Positions 35,520-44,303 of a DNA stretch of 64,000 bases are shown here, piece after piece. Position 1 is the stretch's first letter, and each line of letters begins with the position of its first letter. The notes under the pieces were generated by a model, which was given only the letters and a program-made list of their open reading frames with translations, did not search any database and was not told the DNA's origin. The position numbers were made by a program, and so were the translations under genes. Location: NCBI RefSeq assembly GCF_000425645.1, contig NZ_AUDV01000005.1, forward strand, positions 248,001 through 312,000, in the 5' to 3' direction. The stretch is from Gaetbulibacter saemankumensis DSM 17032. Its GTDB lineage: Bacteria; Bacteroidota; Bacteroidia; Flavobacteriales; Flavobacteriaceae.

Positions 35520-36833
35520 ATGAATACTATTGATAACATACCCACTAGTAAAATTCAACGTGCTACAAAATTGGTCCAAACTGGAGCAAAAGTTGGTGTT
35601 AATTATTTAAAATACTACGGAGATAAAATTATTAACTCTGATACAGACGCTAAAAATAAACTAAACAAAAATAATGCTGATGACATTTATAATGGTTTAA
35701 AACAACTAAAAGGTAGTGCTCTGAAGGTTGCACAAATGTTAAGTATGGAAAAAAGTATACTTCCTCAAGCTTATGTTGAGAAATTCTCCTTAGCCCAGTT
35801 TTCCGTACCACCATTGTCACCACCTCTTGTTTTAAAAACATTCAAAACATATTTTGGTAAACACCCTAATGAACTGTTTGATACTTTTAATGCAACTTCT
35901 GTAAACGCTGCTAGTATAGGTCAAGTCCATATTGCAGAAAAAAATGGGAAAAAACTTGCTGTGAAAATCCAATACCCAGGAGTTGCAGAAAGTATCAGTT
36001 CAGATTTAGCTATGGTTAAGCCCATTGCTATAAGTATGTTTAACATTAAAGGAAAAGATTCGGATAAATATTTTAAGGAAGTAGAGGATAAATTAATAGA
36101 AGAGACCAATTACTTATTGGAATTAAAACAAAGTGAAGAAATTGCTCATGCCTGTTCACACATTCCAAACTTAAAATTCCCTAACTATTTTAAAGAACTT
36201 TCTTCTGAAAGGATTATTACCATGGATTATATGGAAGGGAAGCACTTATCTGAATTTACACGTGAGAATACCAACCAGAAGGCAGCGAACCAAATAGGAC
36301 AGGCTTTATGGGATTTTTACATGTATCAAATACACCATTTGAAAAAAGTTCATGCTGACCCACACCCCGGAAACTTTTTAATTTCAAATACACACCAATT
36401 AATAGCGTTAGATTTTGGGTGTATGAAATCCATACCCATGGCATTTTATACACCCTATTTTGAATTGGCAAAAAAAGAAAACATTAATAATAAGGATATT
36501 TTCACCAACAAACTTTACGAATTAGAAATTTTACGTCATGACGATTCTAAGGAGGAAATAGCCTTCTTTACTTCTATGTTTCATAACATGCTAAGCATCT
36601 TCACCGAACCTTTTCATAATGAATTCTTTGACTTTTCGGATGCTGATTTCTTTAATAAAATAGCAGCTTTAGGTGAACAATATTCTAAAAGTACCGATTT
36701 AAAAAAAATGAATGGTAACCGCGGATCAAAACATTTCATATATATCAATCGGACGTTTTTTGGCTTGTATAATTTAATGTTCGACCTCAAGGCACAAAAC
36801 ATAAAAATTAACAACTACATAGCAGCCTTATGA
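35520..36833 (+). CDS. ABC1/UbiB (AarF) family atypical kinase
   Basis: 437 residues. Motifs in order: the KxGQ-type segment LKGSALKVAQMLSME near 58, the Ala-rich loop NAASIGQVHIAEKNG, the catalytic Lys in LAVKIQYPGV, HADPHPGNFLI and the metal-binding IALDFGCMKS. UbiB-type kinases act in quinone or lipid homeostasis by ATPase activity. It overlaps the flavin reductase gene by 4 bp. In this cluster, with photolyase and peroxidase, a role in membrane or quinone protection against oxidative or light stress is inferred. Confidence 0.9.
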   Translation: MNTIDNIPTSKIQRATKLVQTGAKVGVNYLKYYGDKIINSDTDAKNKLNKNNADDIYNGLKQLKGSALKVAQMLSMEKSILPQAYVEKFSLAQFSVPPLSPPLVLKTFKTYFGKHPNELFDTFNATSVNAASIGQVHIAEKNGKKLAVKIQYPGVAESISSDLAMVKPIAISMFNIKGKDSDKYFKEVEDKLIEETNYLLELKQSEEIAHACSHIPNLKFPNYFKELSSERIITMDYMEGKHLSEFTRENTNQKAANQIGQALWDFYMYQIHHLKKVHADPHPGNFLISNTHQLIALDFGCMKSIPMAFYTPYFELAKKENINNKDIFTNKLYELEILRHDDSKEEIAFFTSMFHNMLSIFTEPFHNEFFDFSDADFFNKIAALGEQYSKSTDLKKMNGNRGSKHFIYINRTFFGLYNLMFDLKAQNIKINNYIAAL

Positions 36834-37444
36834 CCCACTACAGTGAACAAGATATACAAGAGCTAAATCATATATTTAAAATTAATTTAATCAATAGTTG
36901 CTCAGGTTATAAATCCGCCAACCTTATTGGTACAAAATCCAAATCAGGCATAGAAAATGTCGCTGTTTTTAGCTCAATAACTCATATTGGATCAAGTCCT
37001 GCTATGTTAGGTTTCTTTTTAAGACCTACTACCGTACTCAGAAATACCTACAACAACATTAAAGAAACGGGATTATACACTATTAACCACATACATGAAT
37101 CTATTTTAGAAGATGCTCATCATACCTCAGCAAAATATGATGCTTCTATTTCAGAATTCGATGTCACTAATCTTAAGTCCGAATACAAAAACGATTTTCT
37201 AGTGCCATTTGTTAAAGATGCCCCACTACAACTAGCTATGGAATATGTTGAAGAATACCATATAAATGCAAATAATACCATATTATTAATTGGGAAAATT
37301 AAAGGCATTTATATCAATAACAACTTAATAGAAAAAGATGGCTTTATTAACCTATCGAAAGGAAAAATTGCCACTATTAATGGACTAGACGGATACGCTA
37401 TTCCTAAATTACAAACTCGATTTGGGTATCAAAGACCTAAATAG
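36830..37444 (+). CDS. flavin reductase family protein
   Basis: 204 residues of the FMN-binding split-barrel flavin reductase type: GYKSANLIGTKSKSGIENVAVFSSITHIGSSPAMLGFFLRP is the typical flavin-binding start, and YHINANNTILLIGKIKGIYI follows. It takes electrons from NAD(P)H to flavin for a partner enzyme. The ATGA overlap with the UbiB-like gene shows coupling. Free reduced flavin could serve a monooxygenase, or keep photolyase flavin reduced (inference). Confidence 0.88.
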   Translation: MTHYSEQDIQELNHIFKINLINSCSGYKSANLIGTKSKSGIENVAVFSSITHIGSSPAMLGFFLRPTTVLRNTYNNIKETGLYTINHIHESILEDAHHTSAKYDASISEFDVTNLKSEYKNDFLVPFVKDAPLQLAMEYVEEYHINANNTILLIGKIKGIYINNNLIEKDGFINLSKGKIATINGLDGYAIPKLQTRFGYQRPK

Positions 37445-37470
37445 TTTGTAAAAATTATTATCTTTTCATC

Positions 37471-38895
37471 ATGAAAATTCTTATTACAGGTGCAACAGGA
37501 TATATAGGTAAACGCATTATTCCTATGCTTACAAACCAAGGGCATCATGTAATTTGTGCCGTAAGAGATAAACTCCGGGCCGATATAAGCTACGAGGGAG
37601 ATGATTTAATAGAAGTCATTGAAGTTGATTTTTTAAAACCGGAAACTCTTCAAAATATACCATTGGATATTGATATTGTATATTATCTTATTCATTCCAT
37701 GACGACTTCTTCTGAAGATTTCGAAAGTCTTGAGAAACAATGTGCCACAAATTTTAAAAATGCTTTAGAAAAAACGAATGCTGATCAGGTTATCTACTTA
37801 AGTGGTATAACCAACGATAATAAGCTCTCTAAACATTTACGCTCCAGATTACAAGTAGAACATATATTAAAATCAGACCACTACAACTTAAGTGTTTTTA
37901 AAGCTGGTATTATTGTAGGTTCTGGAAGTTCTTCATTCGAAATTATTAGAGATCTCGTTGAAAAATTACCATTTATGATTGCTCCAAAATGGTTAAATAC
38001 AAAAACACAACCCATTGCTATTAGAGATGTACTTTCAATTCTTACAGCAGCAGCAGGAAATAAATTAGTTTATAACAAAACTTTCGATATTTATGGACCG
38101 GAAATCATTACCTATAAAGATATGCTTCTGCAATTTGCTGAGGTACGTCAATTAAAACGCTACATCTTAACGGTACCGGTTATGACTCCAAAATTATCCT
38201 CCTATTGGCTGTATTTTGTCACTTCAACCTCCTATAAATTAGCCACAGCCCTTGTAGATAGCATGGGTGTTGAAATTATAGGTAAACCAAGTAACATCAA
38301 TAAAATTTTAAATGTTAATCCTATTACCTATAAACAGGCAGTTACTCTGGCATTCGAAAAAATTGAACAAAACAGTATTATTTCCAGTTGGAAGGATTCT
38401 ATGATAAGTAGCGACCGATTACGAAATCAACTACATAAATATATTAATGTACCTAAATATGGGTGTTATAAAGATTATAAAGAACGAGAAGTAAAAAATT
38501 TAGAATCTACACTTGATAAAATTTGGTGTATCGGCGGTAAAACAGGATGGTATTATGGTAATATCTTGTGGCGTATTAGAGGTTATTTAGATAAATTGGT
38601 TGGAGGTATTGGACTAAGGCGCGGTAGAACAAATGACAAAGATCTCAATGCTGGTGATTCTTTGGATTTTTGGCGCGTTATTTTTGCGGATAAAAAGCAA
38701 CAAAAATTACTATTATATGCAGAAATGAAATTACCTGGAGAAGCTTGGTTAGAATTTAAAATTGAACAAAACATACTTAAACAAACTGCTACTTTTAGAC
38801 CACGTGGTTTATGGGGACGACTTTATTGGTTTGCGGTACTTCCGCTACATGGGTTCATTTTTAATGGCATGATAAAAAAACTAACCGATGTATAA
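37471..38895 (+). CDS. NAD(P)-binding SDR-like protein with DUF2867 C-terminal domain
   Basis: 474 residues. ILITGATGYIGKRIIPML is an extended/atypical SDR Rossmann loop, and residues about 330-474 are DUF2867 (CIGGKTGWYYGNILWRIRGYLDKLVGG, ending in WGRLYWFAVLPLHGFIFNGM). This fusion is common in Bacteroidetes light-stress or carotenoid-type clusters, from memory of such neighbourhoods. Reaction unknown. It starts 26 bp after the flavin reductase gene. Confidence 0.87.
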   Translation: MKILITGATGYIGKRIIPMLTNQGHHVICAVRDKLRADISYEGDDLIEVIEVDFLKPETLQNIPLDIDIVYYLIHSMTTSSEDFESLEKQCATNFKNALEKTNADQVIYLSGITNDNKLSKHLRSRLQVEHILKSDHYNLSVFKAGIIVGSGSSSFEIIRDLVEKLPFMIAPKWLNTKTQPIAIRDVLSILTAAAGNKLVYNKTFDIYGPEIITYKDMLLQFAEVRQLKRYILTVPVMTPKLSSYWLYFVTSTSYKLATALVDSMGVEIIGKPSNINKILNVNPITYKQAVTLAFEKIEQNSIISSWKDSMISSDRLRNQLHKYINVPKYGCYKDYKEREVKNLESTLDKIWCIGGKTGWYYGNILWRIRGYLDKLVGGIGLRRGRTNDKDLNAGDSLDFWRVIFADKKQQKLLLYAEMKLPGEAWLEFKIEQNILKQTATFRPRGLWGRLYWFAVLPLHGFIFNGMIKKLTDV

Positions 38896-38913
38896 ATTTC
38901 AAAAAATAAAATT

Positions 38914-38969
38914 TTGTTTAATTTTTTTTAATATTAATTAAACAATTTAAATTAAATTTTGTATTTTTA
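38914..38969 (+). promoter_or_regulatory. inverted repeat TTGTTTAA-N16-TTAAACAA and -7 box
   Basis: TTGTTTAA (38914-38921) and TTAAACAA (38938-38945) are perfectly complementary with a 16-nt spacer; extending inward gives 10-bp arms. TATTTTTA at 38962-38969 is a -7 box. The centre-to-box distance is 32.5 bp here and 21.5 bp at 34796, exactly 11 bp or one helical turn apart. The rest of the gap to 39195 is AT-rich and holds no gene I can see. Confidence 0.6.
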
Positions 38970-39194
38970 TACCGTCAAGTAAAGAAAATAGAAATCTAAA
39001 GTATTTATTTCTAACATTTAACAAAGCTTTACAATGCTTTATATGGCTAGTTTCAAATTAAAATATAGTTTTACTAAATATTTATTAAAAAAACCTAAAA
39101 GGTTATAAATCACGTAAATATATAAAACATACATACTTTCAAAGCGAAAGAATGTGATTATGAAATAAATTAAAATTATATAAATTTTTAAATT

Positions 39195-39413
39195 ATGAGT
39201 ACCATAGAAAAGGCTTTAGAATTTGAACAAACATCTTTTAAATCGCTTTCTACAAGTGATAGAGTTAAAATTTCAAGAAAAGCGAAATCATTAATTCTGG
39301 AGTTAAATGAAATTTACAAAGAGAAAAAAGATCAAAAAATAATGGACATCATGAAGCGTCTTACAGCTATAAAACAAAAAGTTGATAAGCGCTTAAAGGG
39401 TCGCTTAGCATAG
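39195..39413 (+). CDS. small conserved-looking protein, 72 residues
   Basis: A 72-residue, mostly helical and basic protein (TIEKALEFEQTSFKSLS ... KQKVDKRLKGRLA). It begins after the second inverted repeat and stops 3 bp before the SDR gene, so it is the first gene of that operon. I do not recognise a named family. No cysteine, membrane segment or signal is present. Confidence 0.7.
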   Translation: MSTIEKALEFEQTSFKSLSTSDRVKISRKAKSLILELNEIYKEKKDQKIMDIMKRLTAIKQKVDKRLKGRLA

Positions 39414-39416
39414 AAA

Positions 39417-40100
39417 ATGAAAACAGTTGTTATAATAGGTGGAAGTAAAGGTATTGGTAATGCCATTTTATCAAAACTTGTTAATACAACAAAGGTTATA
39501 AACATTAGTCGTACCAAACCAAAACTATCACATAATAATCTAACTCATTATTCCTGTGATATTTTAAAGGACGACTTACCTGTAATAAGTACTGCCGATA
39601 CATTAATTTACTGCCCGGGGAGCATTAATTTAAAACCCATTTCAAGATTATCTCTTGACGACTTTAGAGTTGATTTTGAAATAAATGTGCTAGGCGCGGT
39701 CAAAACAATACAGCAGTATCTTCCTATATTAAAAAATAGTTTAAATCCTTCAATACTTTTATTTAGTACGGTTGCAACAAAGTTAGGCATGCCCTTTCAT
39801 GCAAGCGTAGCTGCTTCTAAATCAAGTATTGAAGGATTGGTTAAAACTTTAGGTGCAGAATTAGCTCCTAATATCAGAATTAATGCCATCGCTCCAACAA
39901 TTACAGACACCGATTTAGCCTCAAAATTACTTCGTAACGATCAGTTAAAGCAATCAATTTCCGATCGTCATCCTTTAAAAAAATTCTTAAACCCCGAAGA
40001 AGTTGCCGAAATGGCTCTTTTCCTAATTTCCGATAACGCCTTATCCATTTCCGGTCAAATTTTCGAAATGGATTGTGGCATAGTCTCTTTTAAAATTTAA
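39417..40100 (+). CDS. short-chain dehydrogenase/reductase
   Basis: 227 residues. The cofactor loop is GGSKGIGNAI; the catalytic region reads STVATKLGMPFHASVAASKSSIEGL, where the usual Tyr of YxxxK is replaced by Val-Ala (SVAASK), so the classical Tyr is missing. The C-terminus EMDCG is SDR-like. Loss of Tyr suggests altered or lost dehydrogenase activity, as seen in some SDRs of stress clusters. It overlaps nothing and is 2 bp from the glutathione peroxidase gene. Confidence 0.85.
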   Translation: MKTVVIIGGSKGIGNAILSKLVNTTKVINISRTKPKLSHNNLTHYSCDILKDDLPVISTADTLIYCPGSINLKPISRLSLDDFRVDFEINVLGAVKTIQQYLPILKNSLNPSILLFSTVATKLGMPFHASVAASKSSIEGLVKTLGAELAPNIRINAIAPTITDTDLASKLLRNDQLKQSISDRHPLKKFLNPEEVAEMALFLISDNALSISGQIFEMDCGIVSFKI

Positions 40101-40102
40101 TT

Positions 40103-40645
40103 ATGAAAAAACTAATACTTATTTTTACTATGATGTCATTTTTCTCTAAAACTACAGCTCAATCTGTACCTTCAGAATCTATTTATAATATTGAAATTAA
40201 TAGTCTTACAGGTGAACCTATTCAATTAGCCAATTTTAAAGGAAAATATATATTATTTGTAAATGTAGCTTCAAAATGTGGTTTTACGAAACAGTACGAA
40301 GATTTACAAACACTTTATACCAACTACCAAGATAAACTTATGATTATTGGGGTGCCCTGTAATCAATTTGGCAATCAGGAACCAGGTACGGTTCAGGAAA
40401 TTCAAAATTTTTGTCAGGCTAATTATGGCGTAACCTTTCTAATGACAGAAAAAATTGAGGTTAAAGGTGATAACCAACACCCCCTATATCAATGGCTTAC
40501 TCAAAAGGACAAAAACGGTAAAACAAATTCTACAGTTAAATGGAATTTTCAAAAATATCTAATCAATCCTGATGGCAAATTTGTAGACTACTATTTCTCC
40601 ATGACTAAGCCTCTTAGTGATAAAATAACCCAATATTTACAGTAG
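40103..40645 (+). CDS. glutathione peroxidase family protein, exported
   Basis: 180 residues with an N-terminal signal-like segment ending at TTAQ. The peroxidase motif VNVASKCGFTKQYEDLQ has Cys59 as the peroxidatic residue (no selenocysteine), GVPCNQFGNQEPG holds the Gln and resolving region, and VKWNFQKYLI the Trp. Such Cys-GPx enzymes usually use thioredoxin rather than glutathione. Export suggests protection of periplasm or outer membrane lipids. It is part of the SDR operon. Confidence 0.92.
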   Translation: MKKLILIFTMMSFFSKTTAQSVPSESIYNIEINSLTGEPIQLANFKGKYILFVNVASKCGFTKQYEDLQTLYTNYQDKLMIIGVPCNQFGNQEPGTVQEIQNFCQANYGVTFLMTEKIEVKGDNQHPLYQWLTQKDKNGKTNSTVKWNFQKYLINPDGKFVDYYFSMTKPLSDKITQYLQ

Positions 40646-40745
40646 AAAGTCTTTTAAATACACTTATTAATTTTATAAAGCAAGCTATTTAAAATTACAT
40701 CACATAGCTAACCCTGTTTTAATTTTAAAATAAAGTATTGGGTAA

Positions 40746-41210
40746 ATGAAAATATACAGACTTCATAAAAAACAGAAACTTCCCATATCTATACAAGAAT
40801 CTTGGGAATTCCTTTCAGACCCTAAAAACCTAAAAACCATTACTCCTGATTATATGGGATTTAATATTTTGTCTGGTGCAGATAAGCCCATGTATCCAGG
40901 TCAAATCATCCAATATATTGTTACACCTGTAATGGGTATTAAGACCAAATGGGTCACAGAAATAACCCATGTTCAGAATCTGAAGTATTTTGTAGACGAA
41001 CAACGTTTCGGACCTTACTCACTTTGGCATCACAAGCATTTTATTTCAGAAATAGACGGAGGTATAGAGATGGAAGACATTATTGACTATAAACTTCCCT
41101 TCGGTATTCTTGGGCAACTCTTTCACCCTATAATAGTAAAACCTAAACTGGAAGAAATTTTTAATTATAGAAAAAAGAAACTAGAAGAACTATTCGGCAC
41201 ATATAAATAA
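40746..41210 (+). CDS. SRPBCC (START-like) ligand-binding protein
   Basis: 154 residues with the SRPBCC fold: ISIQESWEFLSDPKNLKTITPDYMGFNIL at the start and GGIEMEDIIDYKLPFGILG near the end. This subgroup is often found next to photolyase or cryptochrome genes, as here; the start codon of photolyase overlaps its stop by 1 bp (TAATGA). It probably binds a hydrophobic or flavin-type ligand, but no substrate is known. Confidence 0.85.
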   Translation: MKIYRLHKKQKLPISIQESWEFLSDPKNLKTITPDYMGFNILSGADKPMYPGQIIQYIVTPVMGIKTKWVTEITHVQNLKYFVDEQRFGPYSLWHHKHFISEIDGGIEMEDIIDYKLPFGILGQLFHPIIVKPKLEEIFNYRKKKLEELFGTYK

Positions 41211-42517
41211 TGAACTCGGCTATAAATTTATTTTGGTTTCGTAGAGATTTAAGATTACACGATAATCATGGCCTTTATGAAGCTTTATCAGGTAATTTTC
41301 CTGTATTGCCTATTTTCATTTTCGACACTGAAATTTTAAATGACCTTCCAAAAGATGATGCACGAGTATCCTTTATTTTTAAAAATATTCAGAATATTAA
41401 TACCACACTTAATAAAAATCACAAAAGTGGTATAGCATTATATTTTGGGAATCCTTTAAGCATCTACAAAAAGCTAATCAAGACATATCAGATAAACACG
41501 GTATATACAAATCACGATTACGAACCATACGCCACAAATAGAGATCAGGAAATACAATCTTTTCTGACTAAAAATAATATTGAATTTAAGACATTTAAAG
41601 ATCAGGTTATTTTTGAAAAAGACGAGATTCTGAAACAAGATGGCACGCCTTATGTGGTTTACACCCCCTATATGAAAACCTGGAAAAACACGTTTAATAA
41701 AGAACTTATTTCAGGTTATAATAGTGAGTCCTTATTAAATAATCTCGTTCAAAACGCCAAGATTCCAAATCTAAATCTAGAGGACATAGGATTCAAAAAA
41801 TCTAATCAACAGATAGCTCCTTATAATATCTCTACTTCTCTTATTAAAACTTATGAAGCTACAAGAAATTTTCCTGCGCAGGATGCCACATCAAGATTAG
41901 GTCCCCACTTACGTTTTGGAACGATAAGCATACGTGAAATTATAACGAAAGCTATCCAATCAAAAAATGAAACATTTTGGCAAGAACTAATTTGGCGTGA
42001 GTTTTTTATGCACATATTATGGCATTACCCTCATACCACCACAAAAAGTTTCAAACCTAAATACGACCATATTCCATGGCGAAATAATGAAACTGAATTT
42101 AAACTCTGGTGCGAGGGGAACACAGGTTACCCCTTAGTTGATGCGGGGATGCGTCAATTAAACAATACAGGGTTTATGCATAATCGCGTACGCATGCTGG
42201 TTGGTAGTTTTTTATGCAAACATCTTTTAATCGACTGGCGCTGGGGTGAAGCGTATTTTGCTGAAAAGCTGCATGATTATGAACTAGCCAGTAATGTTGG
42301 AAATTGGCAATGGGTAGCCGGGTGCGGGGTTGATGCGGCTCCATATTTTCGAATTTTTAATCCTACTACGCAAATTGAAAAATTCGACAAAAACTTAGAA
42401 TTCATAAAAACTTGGGTACCAGAATTCCAAGAGCTCACCTACCCACTTCCTATAGTAGATCATAAATTTGCAAGAGAACGTTGCTTAAACACCTATAAAA
42501 AGGCATTAAACAAATAA
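41210..42517 (+). CDS. phrB: deoxyribodipyrimidine photolyase/cryptochrome family protein
   Basis: 435 residues. The N-terminal antenna domain starts LFWFRRDLRLHDNHGL; the FAD-binding domain has DATSRLGPHLRFGTISIRE, WQELIWREFFMHILWHYP and DWRWGEAYFAEKLHDYELASNVGNWQWVAGCGVDAAPYFRIFNP. The tryptophans of the electron-transfer chain region are kept. It repairs pyrimidine dimers with blue light; cryptochrome function is an alternative. It ends the stress cluster. Confidence 0.93.
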   Translation: MNSAINLFWFRRDLRLHDNHGLYEALSGNFPVLPIFIFDTEILNDLPKDDARVSFIFKNIQNINTTLNKNHKSGIALYFGNPLSIYKKLIKTYQINTVYTNHDYEPYATNRDQEIQSFLTKNNIEFKTFKDQVIFEKDEILKQDGTPYVVYTPYMKTWKNTFNKELISGYNSESLLNNLVQNAKIPNLNLEDIGFKKSNQQIAPYNISTSLIKTYEATRNFPAQDATSRLGPHLRFGTISIREIITKAIQSKNETFWQELIWREFFMHILWHYPHTTTKSFKPKYDHIPWRNNETEFKLWCEGNTGYPLVDAGMRQLNNTGFMHNRVRMLVGSFLCKHLLIDWRWGEAYFAEKLHDYELASNVGNWQWVAGCGVDAAPYFRIFNPTTQIEKFDKNLEFIKTWVPEFQELTYPLPIVDHKFARERCLNTYKKALNK

Positions 42518-42530
42518 TTTTTCAATCAAC

Positions 42531-42576
42531 TAGTGACAATTATCACTATTAGTTAATACAAATTTTAATAAATTTA
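42531..42576 (+). promoter_or_regulatory. Crp/Fnr-like dyad and -7 box of fhs
   Basis: TAGTGA (42531-42536) and TCACTA (42543-42548) flank CAATTA. TAAATTTA (42569-42576) is 29.5 bp from the centre, the same geometry as six other promoters. The core GTGA-N6-TCAC resembles a CRP half-site pattern. Confidence 0.62.
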
Positions 42577-42599
42577 AACAGACTAATTTAAATGTGACT

Positions 42600-44267
42600 A
42601 TGACTGATTTACAAATAGCAAAGACCATAACATTAAAGCCCATATCATCAATTGCCGAAAAATTTGGTATCGCTCCAGATGACATTGAAATGTACGGCAA
42701 ATACAAAGCTAAACTCCCCCTTAAAGCTATTAATTCTGAAAAACTAAACGAAAGCCATTTAATTTTAGTATCGGCTATCTCGCCAACCCCTGCAGGAGAA
42801 GGCAAAACAACCATGTCCATAGGTTTATCTGAAGCCTTAAATCAATTACAAAAGAAAACAACAGTTGTTTTACGTGAACCTTCATTGGGTCCCGTATTCG
42901 GTATTAAAGGTGGTGCTACAGGTGGCGGCTATGCTCAGGTATTACCAATGGAAGATATTAACCTTCATTTCACTGGAGATTTTGCAGCTATAGAAAAAGC
43001 ACATAATTTACTGGCAGCTATTATTGACAATAATATTCAAAGTAAATCCAATTCCTTACAGCTAGATCCTAGAACAATAGGATGGAAACGTGTGGTCGAT
43101 TTAAACGATCGCGCTTTACGGCATGTTATTGTAGGTTTGGGTGGAACAACCTCGGGTGTTCCTAGAGAAACTGGTTTCGATATCACTGCTGCTTCCGAAA
43201 TTATGGCCATTCTCTGTTTAGCAGAAAATCTTATGGATTTAAAAAAACGACTGGGAAACATCTTTATTGGCTATACTTACAACAAACAACCCATTTATGC
43301 GAAAGACTTAAAAGCGGAAGGTGCCATGACCGCGTTATTAAAAGATGCTATTAAACCCAATCTCGTTCAAACCATTGAAGGTAATCCAGCTATCATTCAC
43401 GGTGGGCCCTTTGCCAATATTGCCCAAGGAACGAATTCGGTTATAGCTACTAAAATGGCTATGTCGTTCTCTGAATATACAGTTACAGAAGCTGGCTTTG
43501 GATTTGATTTAGGAGCTGAAAAATTCTTTGATATAAAATGCCAAAGTGCCAATCTTAATCCTAAAGCAGTAGTTTTAACCACCACAATTAGAGCATTAAA
43601 ATATCATGGGGGTGCCGAATTAAATAACCTTACTACGCCCGATTTGATTGCCCTTAAACAAGGATTACCAAACTTAGAAAAGCACTTGGAAAACATAGCA
43701 AAATTCAATGTACCCCCTATTATCGCTATTAATAAATTCAGCAGTGATAGTGAAGAAGAAATTCAGTTTATAATTGATTTTGCTAATTCTAATAATATAA
43801 AAATCGCTATTGCAGATATTTGGGCTCATGGCGGTAAAGGCGCGATCGATCTCGCTCAAAAAGTCATTCAATCTGCAGAAGCAAACACGACACATTTTAC
43901 ATCGCTTTATAATTGGAACGAAGATGTAAAAGCTAAAATAGAAACCATAGCAAAAGAGATCTATGGTGCAGAATATGTCGATTACACTTCACGAGCAAAA
44001 ACTCAATTAAATAAGATTTCAGACTTAGGTTTGGAACAACTTCCCGTTTGTATTGCAAAAACTCAAAAATCGTTGTCTGACAACCCTAAATTATTAGGAC
44101 GTCCTAAAGATTTTATTATTACAGTTAGAGATATAGAAATTGCCGCTGGAGCTGGATTTCTGATTCCTATCACAGGCGATATTATGCGCATGCCTGGCTT
44201 ACCAGCTCATCCGTCTTCTGAAGGCATTGATATAAACGAAGAAGGAGAAATTACAGGACTATTTTAA
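42600..44267 (+). CDS. fhs: formate--tetrahydrofolate ligase
   Basis: 555 residues. The P-loop-like SPTPAGEGKTTMSIGLSEAL, FGIKGGATGGGYAQV and the C-terminal GDIMRMPGLPAHPSSEGIDI are full-length FTHFS signatures. It makes 10-formyl-THF from formate, ATP and THF. ATG at 42600 is used; a GTG 2 codons upstream is equally in frame. Control by a Crp/Fnr-like site would tie one-carbon supply to oxygen or redox state, which is inference. Confidence 0.95.
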   Translation: MTDLQIAKTITLKPISSIAEKFGIAPDDIEMYGKYKAKLPLKAINSEKLNESHLILVSAISPTPAGEGKTTMSIGLSEALNQLQKKTTVVLREPSLGPVFGIKGGATGGGYAQVLPMEDINLHFTGDFAAIEKAHNLLAAIIDNNIQSKSNSLQLDPRTIGWKRVVDLNDRALRHVIVGLGGTTSGVPRETGFDITAASEIMAILCLAENLMDLKKRLGNIFIGYTYNKQPIYAKDLKAEGAMTALLKDAIKPNLVQTIEGNPAIIHGGPFANIAQGTNSVIATKMAMSFSEYTVTEAGFGFDLGAEKFFDIKCQSANLNPKAVVLTTTIRALKYHGGAELNNLTTPDLIALKQGLPNLEKHLENIAKFNVPPIIAINKFSSDSEEEIQFIIDFANSNNIKIAIADIWAHGGKGAIDLAQKVIQSAEANTTHFTSLYNWNEDVKAKIETIAKEIYGAEYVDYTSRAKTQLNKISDLGLEQLPVCIAKTQKSLSDNPKLLGRPKDFIITVRDIEIAAGAGFLIPITGDIMRMPGLPAHPSSEGIDINEEGEITGLF

Positions 44268-44282
44268 CCCTGTAATTTCTCC
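44244..44282 (+). terminator. terminator of fhs, stem inside the coding end
   Basis: GGAGAAATTACAGG (44244-44257) pairs perfectly over 14 bp with CCTGTAATTTCTCC (44269-44282). The loop includes the fhs stop codon. A CTCTTTTATTT tail follows, so the last codons of fhs also serve as terminator stem. Confidence 0.75.
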
Positions 44283-44303
44283 CTCTTTTATTTCAAATAA
44301 ATT

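Noticed and set aside
42530-42820. 96-codon minus-strand frame overlapping the fhs start
   Set aside because: It mirrors the fhs coding frame and shows no domain; fhs is clearly real.
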